From NCBI RefSeq assembly GCF_022348165.1, contig NZ_JAKRFI010000007.1, positions 62,001-126,000 of the forward strand: a stretch of 64,000 bases of DNA, in the 5' to 3' direction. A program made the position numbers and the translations under genes. The DNA comes from Halomonas sp. McH1-25. GTDB taxonomy: Bacteria; Pseudomonadota; Gammaproteobacteria; Pseudomonadales; Halomonadaceae. Position 1 is the first letter of the stretch, and each line of letters opens with the position of its first letter. Positions 26,573 through 34,776 of the stretch are shown one piece after another. Below the pieces are notes generated by a model. That model saw only the letters and a list, made by a program, of their open reading frames with translations. It made no database searches and was not told the origin of the DNA.

Positions 26573-26577
26573 ACCAG

Positions 26578-27180
26578 TCAGCCCAGGATGAAGATCACGC
26601 AGGCGGCGGTCATGGCTCCCATGGTGACGTTGAAGACACGCCAGCTACGTGGCGTATGAAGCAAGCGCCCGATGGCGATGCCGAAGCCGGCCCATAGCGA
26701 GATGCAGGGTAGAGCGATGAGTTCCGCAAAGCCGGCCAGCAGTAGGGCGTTGAGCCACGTGCTGCCGTCTGCCGGCAGAAACCCGGCCATCAATGCCAGG
26801 CCCATGACCCAGGCCTTGGGATTGGCGAACTGGAAGGCGGCCGCCTGCCACAAGGTCAGTGGGCGGCCCGTACCGCGTAGGGCCAGATCGGGAGGCGGTG
26901 CCGAGGCGATCTTCCAGGCCAGATAGAGCAGATAAGCGCTACCGAGAATCTTCAGCAGCGTCTGGAACAGCGGATAGCGTTCGAACAGCAGCCCCAGACC
27001 CAGGGCGATTGCCGTGAACAGCACGAAGCAGCCGGCCATGATGCCTAGAATGTGCGGGAGTGTGCGCCAGTAGCCGTAGTTGGCGCCGGAGGCCGTCAGC
27101 ATGAGGTTGTTGGGGCCGGGAGTGATGGTCATCGAGATCATGTATAGAGCGGCGGGCCCAAGGAATGCCAATCCTTCCAT
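26578..27180 (-). CDS. LysE/RhtB family amino acid exporter
   Basis: 200 residues with about six hydrophobic helices. The family signature is clear at the N terminus (MTITPGPNNLMLTASGANYG) and in FQFANPKAWVMGLALM. RhtB-type proteins export amino acids or their analogues. ATG at 27180 (MEGLAFLG) is preferred; a TTG five codons upstream would lie inside a palindrome. It is divergent from a MocR-type regulator gene with 94 bases between, a common regulator-exporter pairing. Confidence 0.9.
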   Translation of the reverse strand: MEGLAFLGPAALYMISMTITPGPNNLMLTASGANYGYWRTLPHILGIMAGCFVLFTAIALGLGLLFERYPLFQTLLKILGSAYLLYLAWKIASAPPPDLALRGTGRPLTLWQAAAFQFANPKAWVMGLALMAGFLPADGSTWLNALLLAGFAELIALPCISLWAGFGIAIGRLLHTPRSWRVFNVTMGAMTAACVIFILG

Positions 27181-27181
27181 T

Positions 27182-27195
27182 TTGTATCCATACAA
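27182..27195. promoter_or_regulatory. Palindromic operator candidate TTGTATCCATACAA
   Basis: Perfect 6-bp half-sites TTGTAT/ATACAA around CC, directly before the LysE start codon in the divergent gap to the MocR gene. A related half-site GTACAA lies at about 27242-27247. Probably the regulator's target; inference from position. Confidence 0.5.
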
Positions 27196-27274
27196 TTTTG
27201 ATTTTTAGTTCAACACTTTCGCTATATCGGAGCATAATGGGTACAAATGCTGCGTCAACGGAATTATTGTCACC

Positions 27275-28666
27275 ATGACAATCTGGGTTCCTCAATTACC
27301 GGCCACGGGCGTGCGTTATCGGGCGCTGGCCGATGCCATTGGCGATGCGATCGCCAGCGGTGAGCTGGACGAGGGTATGCGGCTGCCGCCCCAGCGGCGC
27401 CTGGCCGATACACTGAGCGTTACCGTGGGTACCGTGACGCGCGCCTATGCCGAGGCCGAGCGGCGGGGACTGGTCGAAGCCAGGGTGGGTAGCGGTACCT
27501 ACGTGCGGGGCCGTCAGACCACTGCAGCGTTTCGGCAGGTCGCTGCTCAGGCCGACGAAAGCTGCATCGATCTCAGTCTTAGCCTGCCGCCACCGCATCC
27601 CGACCGGCCGCGAGGGCTCGGCGACATCCTCGAGGCCATTGGCCATGACCCGCAGGCACTGATGCAGGCGGTGGATTATCAGCCGGAGCAGGGCGTGTTC
27701 CGCCATCGCGCCACGCTGGCGCACTGGATGACCCGGCTCGGCCTCCCCGTCGATGCCGATGAGCTCATGATCACGCTTGGCGGCCAGCATGGCATCAGCC
27801 TGGCCCTGCAGGCCCTGGCTCAGCCCGGCGAGCGCGTTGCGGCCAGTGCATTGACCTATCCAGGACTGATCGCGGCGGCCCAGCAGCTGTACCTGAAGCC
27901 GCTGCGTGTACCGTTGGACGATGAGGGCATGGATATCGATGCCCTGGCCCGCTTGTGTGCCCAGCAGGCGCCACGCCTGGTGTATATCACGCCGGACATC
28001 AACAACCCCACCGGCGCCTGCCTGTCCGAGGCACGCCGGCACGCCTTGGTTGCGCTGGCGCGACAGCACGATTTCTGGATCGTCGAGGATGGCGTGCAGT
28101 ACCTGCCCGCCGAGGAGCGAGGAACGCCACTGTATCGGCTGGCACCGGAGCGCACTCTCTATCTGTTCAGTACCTCCAAGGTCATCGCCGGCGGGCTGCG
28201 TATCGGCACGCTACGGGCGCCGCCTACCTTGACCGAGAGACTGGGGGCCCTGCAGAGAGCCCAGAGCTGGATGGTGCCTCCGCTGATGGCCGACATCGTC
28301 TGTCGCTGGATCGACAGCGGTGCCGCCGAACGCCTGCTCGACTGGCAATTGGGAGAAATCGCTGTGCGCCAGGCGCTGGCTCAACGTTATCTGGCCGGCT
28401 ACGGGGCACGTGGACGACCGCATGGCTTCCATCTCTGGCTACCGTTGCCGTCCGGACTTCGCGCGGCAGCCTTGATTCAGCAGCTCGAGCGGCGCCAGGT
28501 GCGTGTCACCAGTGCCGAGCCGTTCTGCGTCGGCAGCGAGCCGGCCCCGCAGGCGGTCAGGCTTTGCGTCAGTGCTGCAGCGAACCGTGACGCGCTGAGC
28601 CGCGCGCTCGAATTGCTGGTATCGCTGCTCCAGGCGCCGCCGGCCAGCCCATGGCGCACGCTGTGA
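27275..28666 (+). CDS. MocR-type regulator (GntR wHTH fused to aminotransferase-like domain)
   Basis: 463 residues. An N-terminal GntR winged helix (residues about 10-75; LPPQRRLADTLSVTVGTVTRAYAEAERRGLVEARVGSGTYV) is joined to a fold-type I aminotransferase-like domain with PDINNPTGACLSEARR, VEDGVQYLPAEE and the expected PLP-binding Lys302 in FSTSKVIAGGLRIG. MocR proteins sense PLP or an amino-compound and usually control a neighbouring gene; here the divergent LysE exporter is the obvious target. It has no strong ribosome site; ATG 27275 is the family-consistent start. Confidence 0.92.
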   Translation: MTIWVPQLPATGVRYRALADAIGDAIASGELDEGMRLPPQRRLADTLSVTVGTVTRAYAEAERRGLVEARVGSGTYVRGRQTTAAFRQVAAQADESCIDLSLSLPPPHPDRPRGLGDILEAIGHDPQALMQAVDYQPEQGVFRHRATLAHWMTRLGLPVDADELMITLGGQHGISLALQALAQPGERVAASALTYPGLIAAAQQLYLKPLRVPLDDEGMDIDALARLCAQQAPRLVYITPDINNPTGACLSEARRHALVALARQHDFWIVEDGVQYLPAEERGTPLYRLAPERTLYLFSTSKVIAGGLRIGTLRAPPTLTERLGALQRAQSWMVPPLMADIVCRWIDSGAAERLLDWQLGEIAVRQALAQRYLAGYGARGRPHGFHLWLPLPSGLRAAALIQQLERRQVRVTSAEPFCVGSEPAPQAVRLCVSAAANRDALSRALELLVSLLQAPPASPWRTL

Positions 28667-28725
28667 CTTGCATTTTTCGTCGCTGCAGAGCAGCGTCGTA
28701 GTACATCGAACGATCAGGAGACGAC

Positions 28726-29769
28726 ATGATTCGAGCCAAGGTACTGTCTCACGGCACCGTACACTGCTTCCCCGCCGGCTTGCGCGACGAGCGCGAGAGA
28801 CTGGTCAACGCCGAAGTGTCGGCCGTGGTCTACGACGGCAGCCGGCTGATCCTGGCCAGCGACAAGCCGGTACCCGGTCATGGTCGTTCGCCGGTGTTCG
28901 CCGTGGACATCGATGAGCGGGGCATTCCGGACGACTCGACCCTCTGCTACTTCACGGCGGACGCCATCGTTCGCGCCACCAAGTACGAAGACTTCGCGCT
29001 GACCGTCGAGGGCAAGCACATTCTGGCCACCACCGGCTTCGATCGCATCGACGACGTCAGTCACGACCTCAACGCCTATAACCATCTGCTGATCTGGCCT
29101 CTCGGTGAGCCGGAGCGAGTCCAGGTCGTCGATCCCGACCCACGCGATGGTGTCGAGGGATCGCTGGAACTGCGCGCCAAACTCGATGCAGCCATCGGCA
29201 CTCCCTATTACAAGATCGAGGGGCTGGCGGCGATACCCGGCGAGCAGGGCGACGGTCTGCTGATGTTCGGGGTCCGCGAACAGGGCAATGCGCATGACGA
29301 CTTCGATTACGTCTGTCGTACGGTCGGCGCGCACTATCGGATCACGTCTGCGGGGAACCTGGAATTCATCGACGAGCTACGTAGCCTGTATGCCTTCGAT
29401 CCGGGAATGCATGCCGGCGTGAACCACACCTGCGGCCTGTCGAGCCTGGAGTACGATCCTTACAACGCGCGTCTCTACCTGCTCACCAGTTTCGAAACCG
29501 AGGCGGAGGGCGTGGCCCAGATCGGAGGTTACCTGTGGGTGATTTCCCTGGAGGATTTGGCTGCCGGACGCGAGCCTCAGTTGGTCTGCGACGAGCAAGG
29601 CGAGGTGCTGGTGTTCGAACACAAGGCCGAGGGGCTCGCCGTGCTCGACGAGACGCGCCTGTTCGTCGCCTACGACAACGACCGTCATCTGGGGCTCGGC
29701 TCGATCGACGAGCGGGACGAGCGCCACGCCTGCGAGGCGCCGTTCACCGTGCTCGCCATGAACGAGTGA
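28726..29769 (+). CDS. Hypothetical protein, possible beta-propeller
   Basis: 347 residues with no signal peptide or membrane helix, so probably cytosolic. It is not assigned to a family. Repeated segments of the type VVYDGSRLILASDK, GLAAIPGEQGDGLLMFGVR, LEYDPYNARLYLLTSF and GLAVLDETRLFVAYDND suggest a propeller-like fold of the esterase-like-phytase or DUF3616 kind; this is pattern reading only. GATCAGGAGACGAC precedes the ATG. It follows the MocR gene by 59 bases on the same strand but a functional link is not evident. Confidence 0.8.
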   Translation: MIRAKVLSHGTVHCFPAGLRDERERLVNAEVSAVVYDGSRLILASDKPVPGHGRSPVFAVDIDERGIPDDSTLCYFTADAIVRATKYEDFALTVEGKHILATTGFDRIDDVSHDLNAYNHLLIWPLGEPERVQVVDPDPRDGVEGSLELRAKLDAAIGTPYYKIEGLAAIPGEQGDGLLMFGVREQGNAHDDFDYVCRTVGAHYRITSAGNLEFIDELRSLYAFDPGMHAGVNHTCGLSSLEYDPYNARLYLLTSFETEAEGVAQIGGYLWVISLEDLAAGREPQLVCDEQGEVLVFEHKAEGLAVLDETRLFVAYDNDRHLGLGSIDERDERHACEAPFTVLAMNE

Positions 29770-29783
29770 GCGGACCGCATGCC

Positions 29784-30812
29784 TCATTGGGGCGGGGCCA
29801 TGTCGTGCTCGGCGTATTTATCGCGCCATTGCTTCACGGCCACCTGCTCCTTGAGCAGTTCCAGCACATCGATCAAGACGCGCTCGGTGATGCGATCGGT
29901 ACGCCGGTCGGTGATCAATAGCGCGTCGAAACCGCTGTCGGCCATCTGGCGTATCAGTTGGGTGAACTCGGGAGAGTTCAGACCGACAATCGCCTCGCGC
30001 ACCAGCCGGTTGGCGATATCGCTGATGGTCTGGTCCATGGCGGTGGCGAGCTGATCGCCGAACGGCAGGCGGCGCAGGCGCTGTATCTCGGGACTGTCCT
30101 GCATGGTGCGGCCGACCAGCGCGCTGACATAACGGGCGATCAGCGGCTGGTTGCGACGGCAGGTGTCGCCGAGTGTCGCCTCCAGTCGCTGGGTGATCTC
30201 GTCGACCAGCTGTTGCTTGCGTGGTGCGATGATCTCCTCGGCGATACGCCGCGAGAAGGCGTCGCTGTTGCGGATCTCTTCCTGGACGCTGCCGATCAGC
30301 CGGATCGCTACACGATCAGAGACCTCCTCGAGAAGAATGTCGTAGTACTTGGCGATGCCTTCGGCTAACGGCCAGGTGCGGACGTCGATCAATCGCAGGC
30401 GCTGCAGGCGATAGAGCAGCGAAAAGACACGCAGGGCGCGCAGCCAGCGCAGCCCGGCCAGTGGAATGCAGCCGAGCACGTCGTACCAGTGAACGAAAGG
30501 ATAGTAGAACCAGCGTGGATAGCGCCGTTCGGCGATGGCCACCGCCCAGCCGAGCAGGACATCGAGCAGGAAGATACTTACGAATACCAGGTCGATGGTG
30601 AAGAAGTTCTCATGAATCGTCTCGTCGTAGAAGCGATACCCCTGCGGGGCGACGGTCTCGAACGCGGTATTCAGCGCCGGAATCAGGAACAGGCTGTCGA
30701 TGATCAGCAGCGCCAGGTTGATGATGACCAGCGCCAGGATTGTCAGGTCCCAGATCAGGTGCACGCGCTCATTGCCCCGATGCAGGCCACGGTGGGGTGT
30801 CTGCGTCGTCAT
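29784..30812 (-). CDS. Voltage-sensor-domain-like membrane protein without pore domain
   Basis: 342 residues. The N-terminal 160 residues contain four hydrophobic segments like S1-S4 of voltage-gated channels: IWDLTILALVIINLALLI, FFTIDLVFVSIFLLDVLLGW with acidic residues, and an S4-like helix with regularly spaced arginines (LRWLRALRVFSLLYRLQRLRL). No S5-P-S6 pore follows; instead there is a soluble helical region of about 180 residues rich in charged residues. It is annotated as an 'ion transporter' in relatives. The strong ribosome site CAAGGAGGTCGA precedes the ATG. Whether it conducts ions, like Hv1 proton channels, is open. Confidence 0.75.
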   Translation of the reverse strand: MTTQTPHRGLHRGNERVHLIWDLTILALVIINLALLIIDSLFLIPALNTAFETVAPQGYRFYDETIHENFFTIDLVFVSIFLLDVLLGWAVAIAERRYPRWFYYPFVHWYDVLGCIPLAGLRWLRALRVFSLLYRLQRLRLIDVRTWPLAEGIAKYYDILLEEVSDRVAIRLIGSVQEEIRNSDAFSRRIAEEIIAPRKQQLVDEITQRLEATLGDTCRRNQPLIARYVSALVGRTMQDSPEIQRLRRLPFGDQLATAMDQTISDIANRLVREAIVGLNSPEFTQLIRQMADSGFDALLITDRRTDRITERVLIDVLELLKEQVAVKQWRDKYAEHDMAPPQ

Positions 30813-30848
30813 TCGACCTCCTTGTCGCTATTCACGGTGGTTGTCGGA

Positions 30849-31376
30849 TCAGCCGATCCGCTGGCCGCCCGGCTGTTCGGCGTAGTGGTTCTCATGGGTT
30901 CGTCGCGCTTCCTCCTCGGCTTCCTTGCGTAGCTTCTTGCGCAGTGCCGCCTTTTCGAAGCGCAGTTTCTGCAGGGGCGTTTTCAGTGCCAGGGGTGGCA
31001 CCTTGGCGGGACGTCCGTTTTCGTCAACGGCCACCATGGTGAGGTAACAGCTATTGGTGTGTCGAATCACCTTCTCGCGTATGGATTCGGCCACCACCTT
31101 GATGCCGATTTCCATGGAAGAGCTGCCGACATGGTTGACACAGGCCAGGAACGTCACCAGTTCTCCAACATGGATCGGTTGCTTGAACAGCACCTGGTCC
31201 ACCGACAGGGTCACCACATAACTGCCGGCGTAGCGACTGGCGCAAGCGTAGGCGACCTCGTCGAGTTTCTTGAGGATCGCCCCGCCATGCACTTTGCCGC
31301 TGAAGTTGGCCATGTCGGGAGTCATCAGCACGGTCATGGATAGCTCGTGCTGGCGGGGAAGGTCGTCGGGCGTCAT
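30849..31376 (-). CDS. Acyl-CoA thioesterase, hotdog fold (YciA/BFIT-like)
   Basis: 175 residues. It hydrolyses acyl-CoA esters in the cytosol. The hotdog core shows MANFSGKVHGGAILKKLDEVAYACASRYAG with the conserved HGG and the catalytic Asp context, SVDQVLFKQPIHVGELVTFLACVNHVGSSSMEI, and a lysine/arginine-rich C-terminal tail (RFEKAALRKKLRKEAEEEARR) that is longer than in YciA. Single gene; 36 bases upstream of the voltage-sensor-like gene on the same strand, so the two may be cotranscribed. Chain-length preference cannot be inferred. Confidence 0.9.
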   Translation of the reverse strand: MTPDDLPRQHELSMTVLMTPDMANFSGKVHGGAILKKLDEVAYACASRYAGSYVVTLSVDQVLFKQPIHVGELVTFLACVNHVGSSSMEIGIKVVAESIREKVIRHTNSCYLTMVAVDENGRPAKVPPLALKTPLQKLRFEKAALRKKLRKEAEEEARRTHENHYAEQPGGQRIG

Positions 31377-31533
31377 GGTCGATTTCCGTCAGGTTGATTA
31401 TTTCGACTAGGGTTATCCTGTTCGCAGGGGATTGTCCTAGCCTGCGAATTCCTCGGGCGGCTTGGTATGCTGGCCGGGAAATGTGCTGTACTGCAAGATA
31501 AATGGATCGTTTCGAGTGAGGAGGAGGAACCGC

Positions 31534-31836
31534 ATGGAAACAGCATATCGCGTAGGTGCCGAGGTATGGACCTCCGGCAACGAGAAAGTTGGTACGGTGG
31601 ATGTGCTTGGTGACAACTACGTTCGCATCGTCGCGGCGGATGGCAACGGCTCGTTCCGCTGGATCGCTTATGATCTGCTGGAAGCCAGCGGCAGCGATCA
31701 CCTGATTCTGCAGGGAGACGTCAGTCGGATCCTGACCTCGCCGCCGGTGGGCGAAAGCGATGCCATCGCCGACGAGGCCAGTGCCGACTCGTTTCCCGCC
31801 AGCGATCCGCCGGGCTATACCCCGGACAAGACCTGA
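31534..31836 (+). CDS. Small acidic hypothetical protein (DUF2171-like)
   Basis: 100 residues. The start follows GAGGAGGAACCGC; the upstream open frame is non-coding. The N-terminal half (GAEVWTSGNEKVGTVDVLGDNYVRIV) resembles PRC-barrel/DUF2171 strand pairs that handle surface adaptation in other proteins. The C terminus ends with ASADSFPASDPPGYTPDKT, a DSFPASDPP tail found at the ends of many unrelated small proteins. No transmembrane segment. The gene stands alone between two minus-strand genes. Confidence 0.75.
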   Translation: METAYRVGAEVWTSGNEKVGTVDVLGDNYVRIVAADGNGSFRWIAYDLLEASGSDHLILQGDVSRILTSPPVGESDAIADEASADSFPASDPPGYTPDKT

Positions 31837-31855
31837 TTCGTACACCAGGACTGTC

Positions 31856-33166
31856 CTATAGGAAAGTCAGGCCCAAGGCGATGATCGCGCCGGTGATGAC
31901 CAACTGGATCAGGCAGAATCCCATGATGTCCTTGGCTTTGAGCCCGGCAATGGCCAGTACCGGCAGGGCCCAGAACGGTTGCAGCAGGTTGGTCCAGGCG
32001 TCCCCCCAGGCCACGGCCATGGCGATCTTGGGGACGCTGGCGCCAAGCGCCTCTGCAGCCGGCAGCATCACCGGTGCCTGCACTGCCCACTGGCCCCCGC
32101 CCGAAGGCACGAACAGATTGAGAATGCCGGCGCTGATGAACGACCAGAATGGCAGGCTGTCGGCGTCGGCAATCGACACGAAACCCTCCGACAGCGTTTC
32201 CGCCAGTCCCGACTCCACCATGATCGCCATGATGCCGGCATAGAAGGGGAACTGGATGACGATGCCCGCACCGCCCTTGATGGCTTCGTGCAGGCTGTTC
32301 AGCAGCGCACGGGGCGTGCGATGCAGCACCAGGGCCAAGAACAGGAACAGGAAATTGACGATGTTCAGGTTGAGCCCGCCGCCACGCAACACGAAGTGAT
32401 CGAGCAGAAACAGCAGACCGGGGATGCCCACCAGCCAGGACAGCGCCACACTGTTTTCGAGATGTTCGGCCGGGCGCGCCGGCAGATAGCGGTGCGGTGG
32501 TGCATCCTCCAGCCTGTCGCGCTCGACGAATACGCTCTCTTCCTCGTCGGGTAGCATCCAGCGGTTCACTAGCGGCACCACGACGAACAGCACGGCCACG
32601 ATGGCCAGGTTGTACAGCGCAAAGATCGTCTCGCTGGTGGGGATCACACCGATGCGATCCGCCGCGAAATGGCCTTCGGTGGCAATGACCAGCGGGATCG
32701 AACCGGCCAAACCGCCATGCCAGACGACGAAGCCCGAATAGGCGCTGGCGACCAGCAGCCGATAATCGACGCGTACCTGGCGGGCGAGTTCCTTGGCGAA
32801 CAGGGCGCCGACCACCAGCCCGAATCCCCAGTTGATCCAACTGGCGGCCAGCGACACCACACTGACCAGGACGATGGCCTTTGCCGCGTTGTCGGCCTGT
32901 GAGGCGAGCCTGGCGAGCAGGCGCCTGACCGGCGGTGAACTGGCCAGCATGAAGCCGGTGACCAGCACCAGCAGCATCTGCATCGAGAATGTCAGTAGAT
33001 TCCAGAAGCCGTCGCCCCAGTAACGCAGCACGGCAAGAGGCGTCTGCCGTTCCACGCCGATGGCCGCAGCGGCGGCCACCAGCGTCAGCAACAGAACGAA
33101 GACATAAGGGTCGGGCAGGTAGCGCTCGACCAGCTTGACGGCTGGCCGAGAAAGGAACTTGAGCAT
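31856..33166 (-). CDS. Short-chain fatty acid transporter, AtoE family
   Basis: 436 residues, a multi-spanning permease of the AtoE family that imports short-chain fatty acids such as acetoacetate or butyrate. Typical motifs are SWINWGFGLVVGALFAKELAR, VWHGGLAGSIPLVIATEGH, FPFYAGIMAIM and GQWAVQAPVMLPAAEALG. The start MLKFLSRPAVKLVERYLPDP at 33166 gives the usual family N terminus; the long upstream extension of the frame has no support. It lies next to the MATE gene on the same strand with 86 bases between. No ato catabolic genes are adjacent. Confidence 0.9.
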   Translation of the reverse strand: MLKFLSRPAVKLVERYLPDPYVFVLLLTLVAAAAAIGVERQTPLAVLRYWGDGFWNLLTFSMQMLLVLVTGFMLASSPPVRRLLARLASQADNAAKAIVLVSVVSLAASWINWGFGLVVGALFAKELARQVRVDYRLLVASAYSGFVVWHGGLAGSIPLVIATEGHFAADRIGVIPTSETIFALYNLAIVAVLFVVVPLVNRWMLPDEEESVFVERDRLEDAPPHRYLPARPAEHLENSVALSWLVGIPGLLFLLDHFVLRGGGLNLNIVNFLFLFLALVLHRTPRALLNSLHEAIKGGAGIVIQFPFYAGIMAIMVESGLAETLSEGFVSIADADSLPFWSFISAGILNLFVPSGGGQWAVQAPVMLPAAEALGASVPKIAMAVAWGDAWTNLLQPFWALPVLAIAGLKAKDIMGFCLIQLVITGAIIALGLTFL

Positions 33167-33252
33167 GAGGGTTCTCGACAGAGCGGATCCTTGAGTAACG
33201 TAGCGTAAGTTGGCGGCTTTGCCTGTACCTCTCTGGTCGCACGCCGCTGCGA

Positions 33253-34587
33253 TCAGGTTGCTGTGGCTGCATTCCAGTATTTGTGCCGGTAATGACGGTA
33301 GTAAGCGCCGAGCGTGGCCGAGCGCACCAGGGTGAACAGAGTGAAGGACAGCCACAGGCCATGATTGCCGAGCCCCGCTCCGATGTGCTGCGTCAGCCAC
33401 CAGGCCGGTAGATAGACGGCCAGGCCGGCAAAGATGCTGTTACGCATCTCGCGGGTGGCGGTGGCGCCGATGAACACGCCATCGAGTAGATAGCTCCACA
33501 CCGCCAGGGCCGGCATCAGCACCATCCACGGCAGAAATTCCGCTGCGGCGGCACGCACCGTGTCGAGATCGGTCAGCAAGGAGATCAGCCACTCGCCAGC
33601 AAGCGCGAAAACCAGCATGGCGGCACCGGCCGTCACTAGCGAGAAGCGGGTGGCGGCACGCACGAAGGCCGTGAATGCCGGCCAGTCGCGGCTACCGATG
33701 GCGCGTCCGCTCAGCGCCTCGACGGCGTGGGCGAAGCCATCGAGACCATAGGACGTCAGCATCACGAACTGCAGCAGCACGGCGTTGGCGGCCAGTATGA
33801 CGTCGCCCTGGCTCGCTCCCTGCGAGGTGAAGAACGCCATGGCGAACAGCAGGCCCAGCGTGCGCACGAACAGATGGCCGTTGACCTGGAGCAGCTCGCG
33901 ATAGGCCAGCAGCTTCAATAGGCGATCGCGCAGAAAGCGCCCCTGTAGCGAGACGAGCTGACGCTTGACCAACCACAGGCCGAGCGCCAGGGCGGTATAG
34001 TCGGCAATCGCCGTGGCCCAGGACACCCCATCGCTGGTCATGCCCAGACCGACCACGAACCACAGGTCCAGCGCGATATTGACGCTATTGGTGGTGATCA
34101 TGAGGATCAGCGTCACGCGGCTGTTCTGCTGGCCGAGGAACCAGCCGAGGATGGCGTAGTTGGCCAGCACGGCCGGCGCCGAAAGGATGCGGATGTGCGC
34201 ATATTCTTCGGCCAGGCGCGTGGCCTCGGCGCTGCCGTCGAGCAGCCACAACCCCAAGGCGATCAGCGGCTGCGAAAAGACGATCAGCAGCATGCCGATG
34301 ACGCCGGCCATGAAAAGCGCTTGGCCGAGCAGGTTGCGGACTGTCGTATCGTCCTCGCGGCCGGCGGCCTGGGAGGTCAAGCCGGTGGTGCCCATGCGCA
34401 GAAACCCGAAGCCCCAGTACAGGAAACTGAACAGCGTGGCCCCCAGCGTCACCCCCGCCAAGTATCGCGACTCGGGCAGGTGGCCGACCACGGCGGTATC
34501 CACCAGGCCCAGCAGTGGCACGGTGATGTTGGACAGAATAATGGGCCAGGCCAGCATCCATACGCGCCGGCCTGCCGAGGTGGACAT
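33253..34587 (-). CDS. MATE family efflux transporter (DinF-like)
   Basis: 444 residues, twelve predicted helices, two MatE repeats. MATE exporters expel drugs or toxic metabolites driven by Na+ or H+. The DinF-type features are LAWPIILSNITVPLLGLVDTAVVGHL at the N terminus and GDVILAANAVLLQFVMLTSYGLDGFAHAVEAL in the second half. Two starts are possible: ATG 34587 with GGAG six bases ahead (used here) and GTG 34593 with AAGGA ahead. In E. coli dinF is cotranscribed with lexA, which is not present here. Confidence 0.9.
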   Translation of the reverse strand: MSTSAGRRVWMLAWPIILSNITVPLLGLVDTAVVGHLPESRYLAGVTLGATLFSFLYWGFGFLRMGTTGLTSQAAGREDDTTVRNLLGQALFMAGVIGMLLIVFSQPLIALGLWLLDGSAEATRLAEEYAHIRILSAPAVLANYAILGWFLGQQNSRVTLILMITTNSVNIALDLWFVVGLGMTSDGVSWATAIADYTALALGLWLVKRQLVSLQGRFLRDRLLKLLAYRELLQVNGHLFVRTLGLLFAMAFFTSQGASQGDVILAANAVLLQFVMLTSYGLDGFAHAVEALSGRAIGSRDWPAFTAFVRAATRFSLVTAGAAMLVFALAGEWLISLLTDLDTVRAAAAEFLPWMVLMPALAVWSYLLDGVFIGATATREMRNSIFAGLAVYLPAWWLTQHIGAGLGNHGLWLSFTLFTLVRSATLGAYYRHYRHKYWNAATAT

Positions 34588-34776
34588 GTTCACTCCGCTT
34601 CCTTGGGCTGCTCATCGGTGACGCGCGCAGCATACCATCGCAAGGCGCAATCGCGGGCAGGACGCCATTGGCTTGATCCGCCCTGCGTCTTCTAAGGTAA
34701 AGGGAATCGTTGCGTCCGGTTCGGCTTTCGGCGTGCCAGGGCGCAATCTGCCCGGCGATCCCAAGGAGACACCGCC

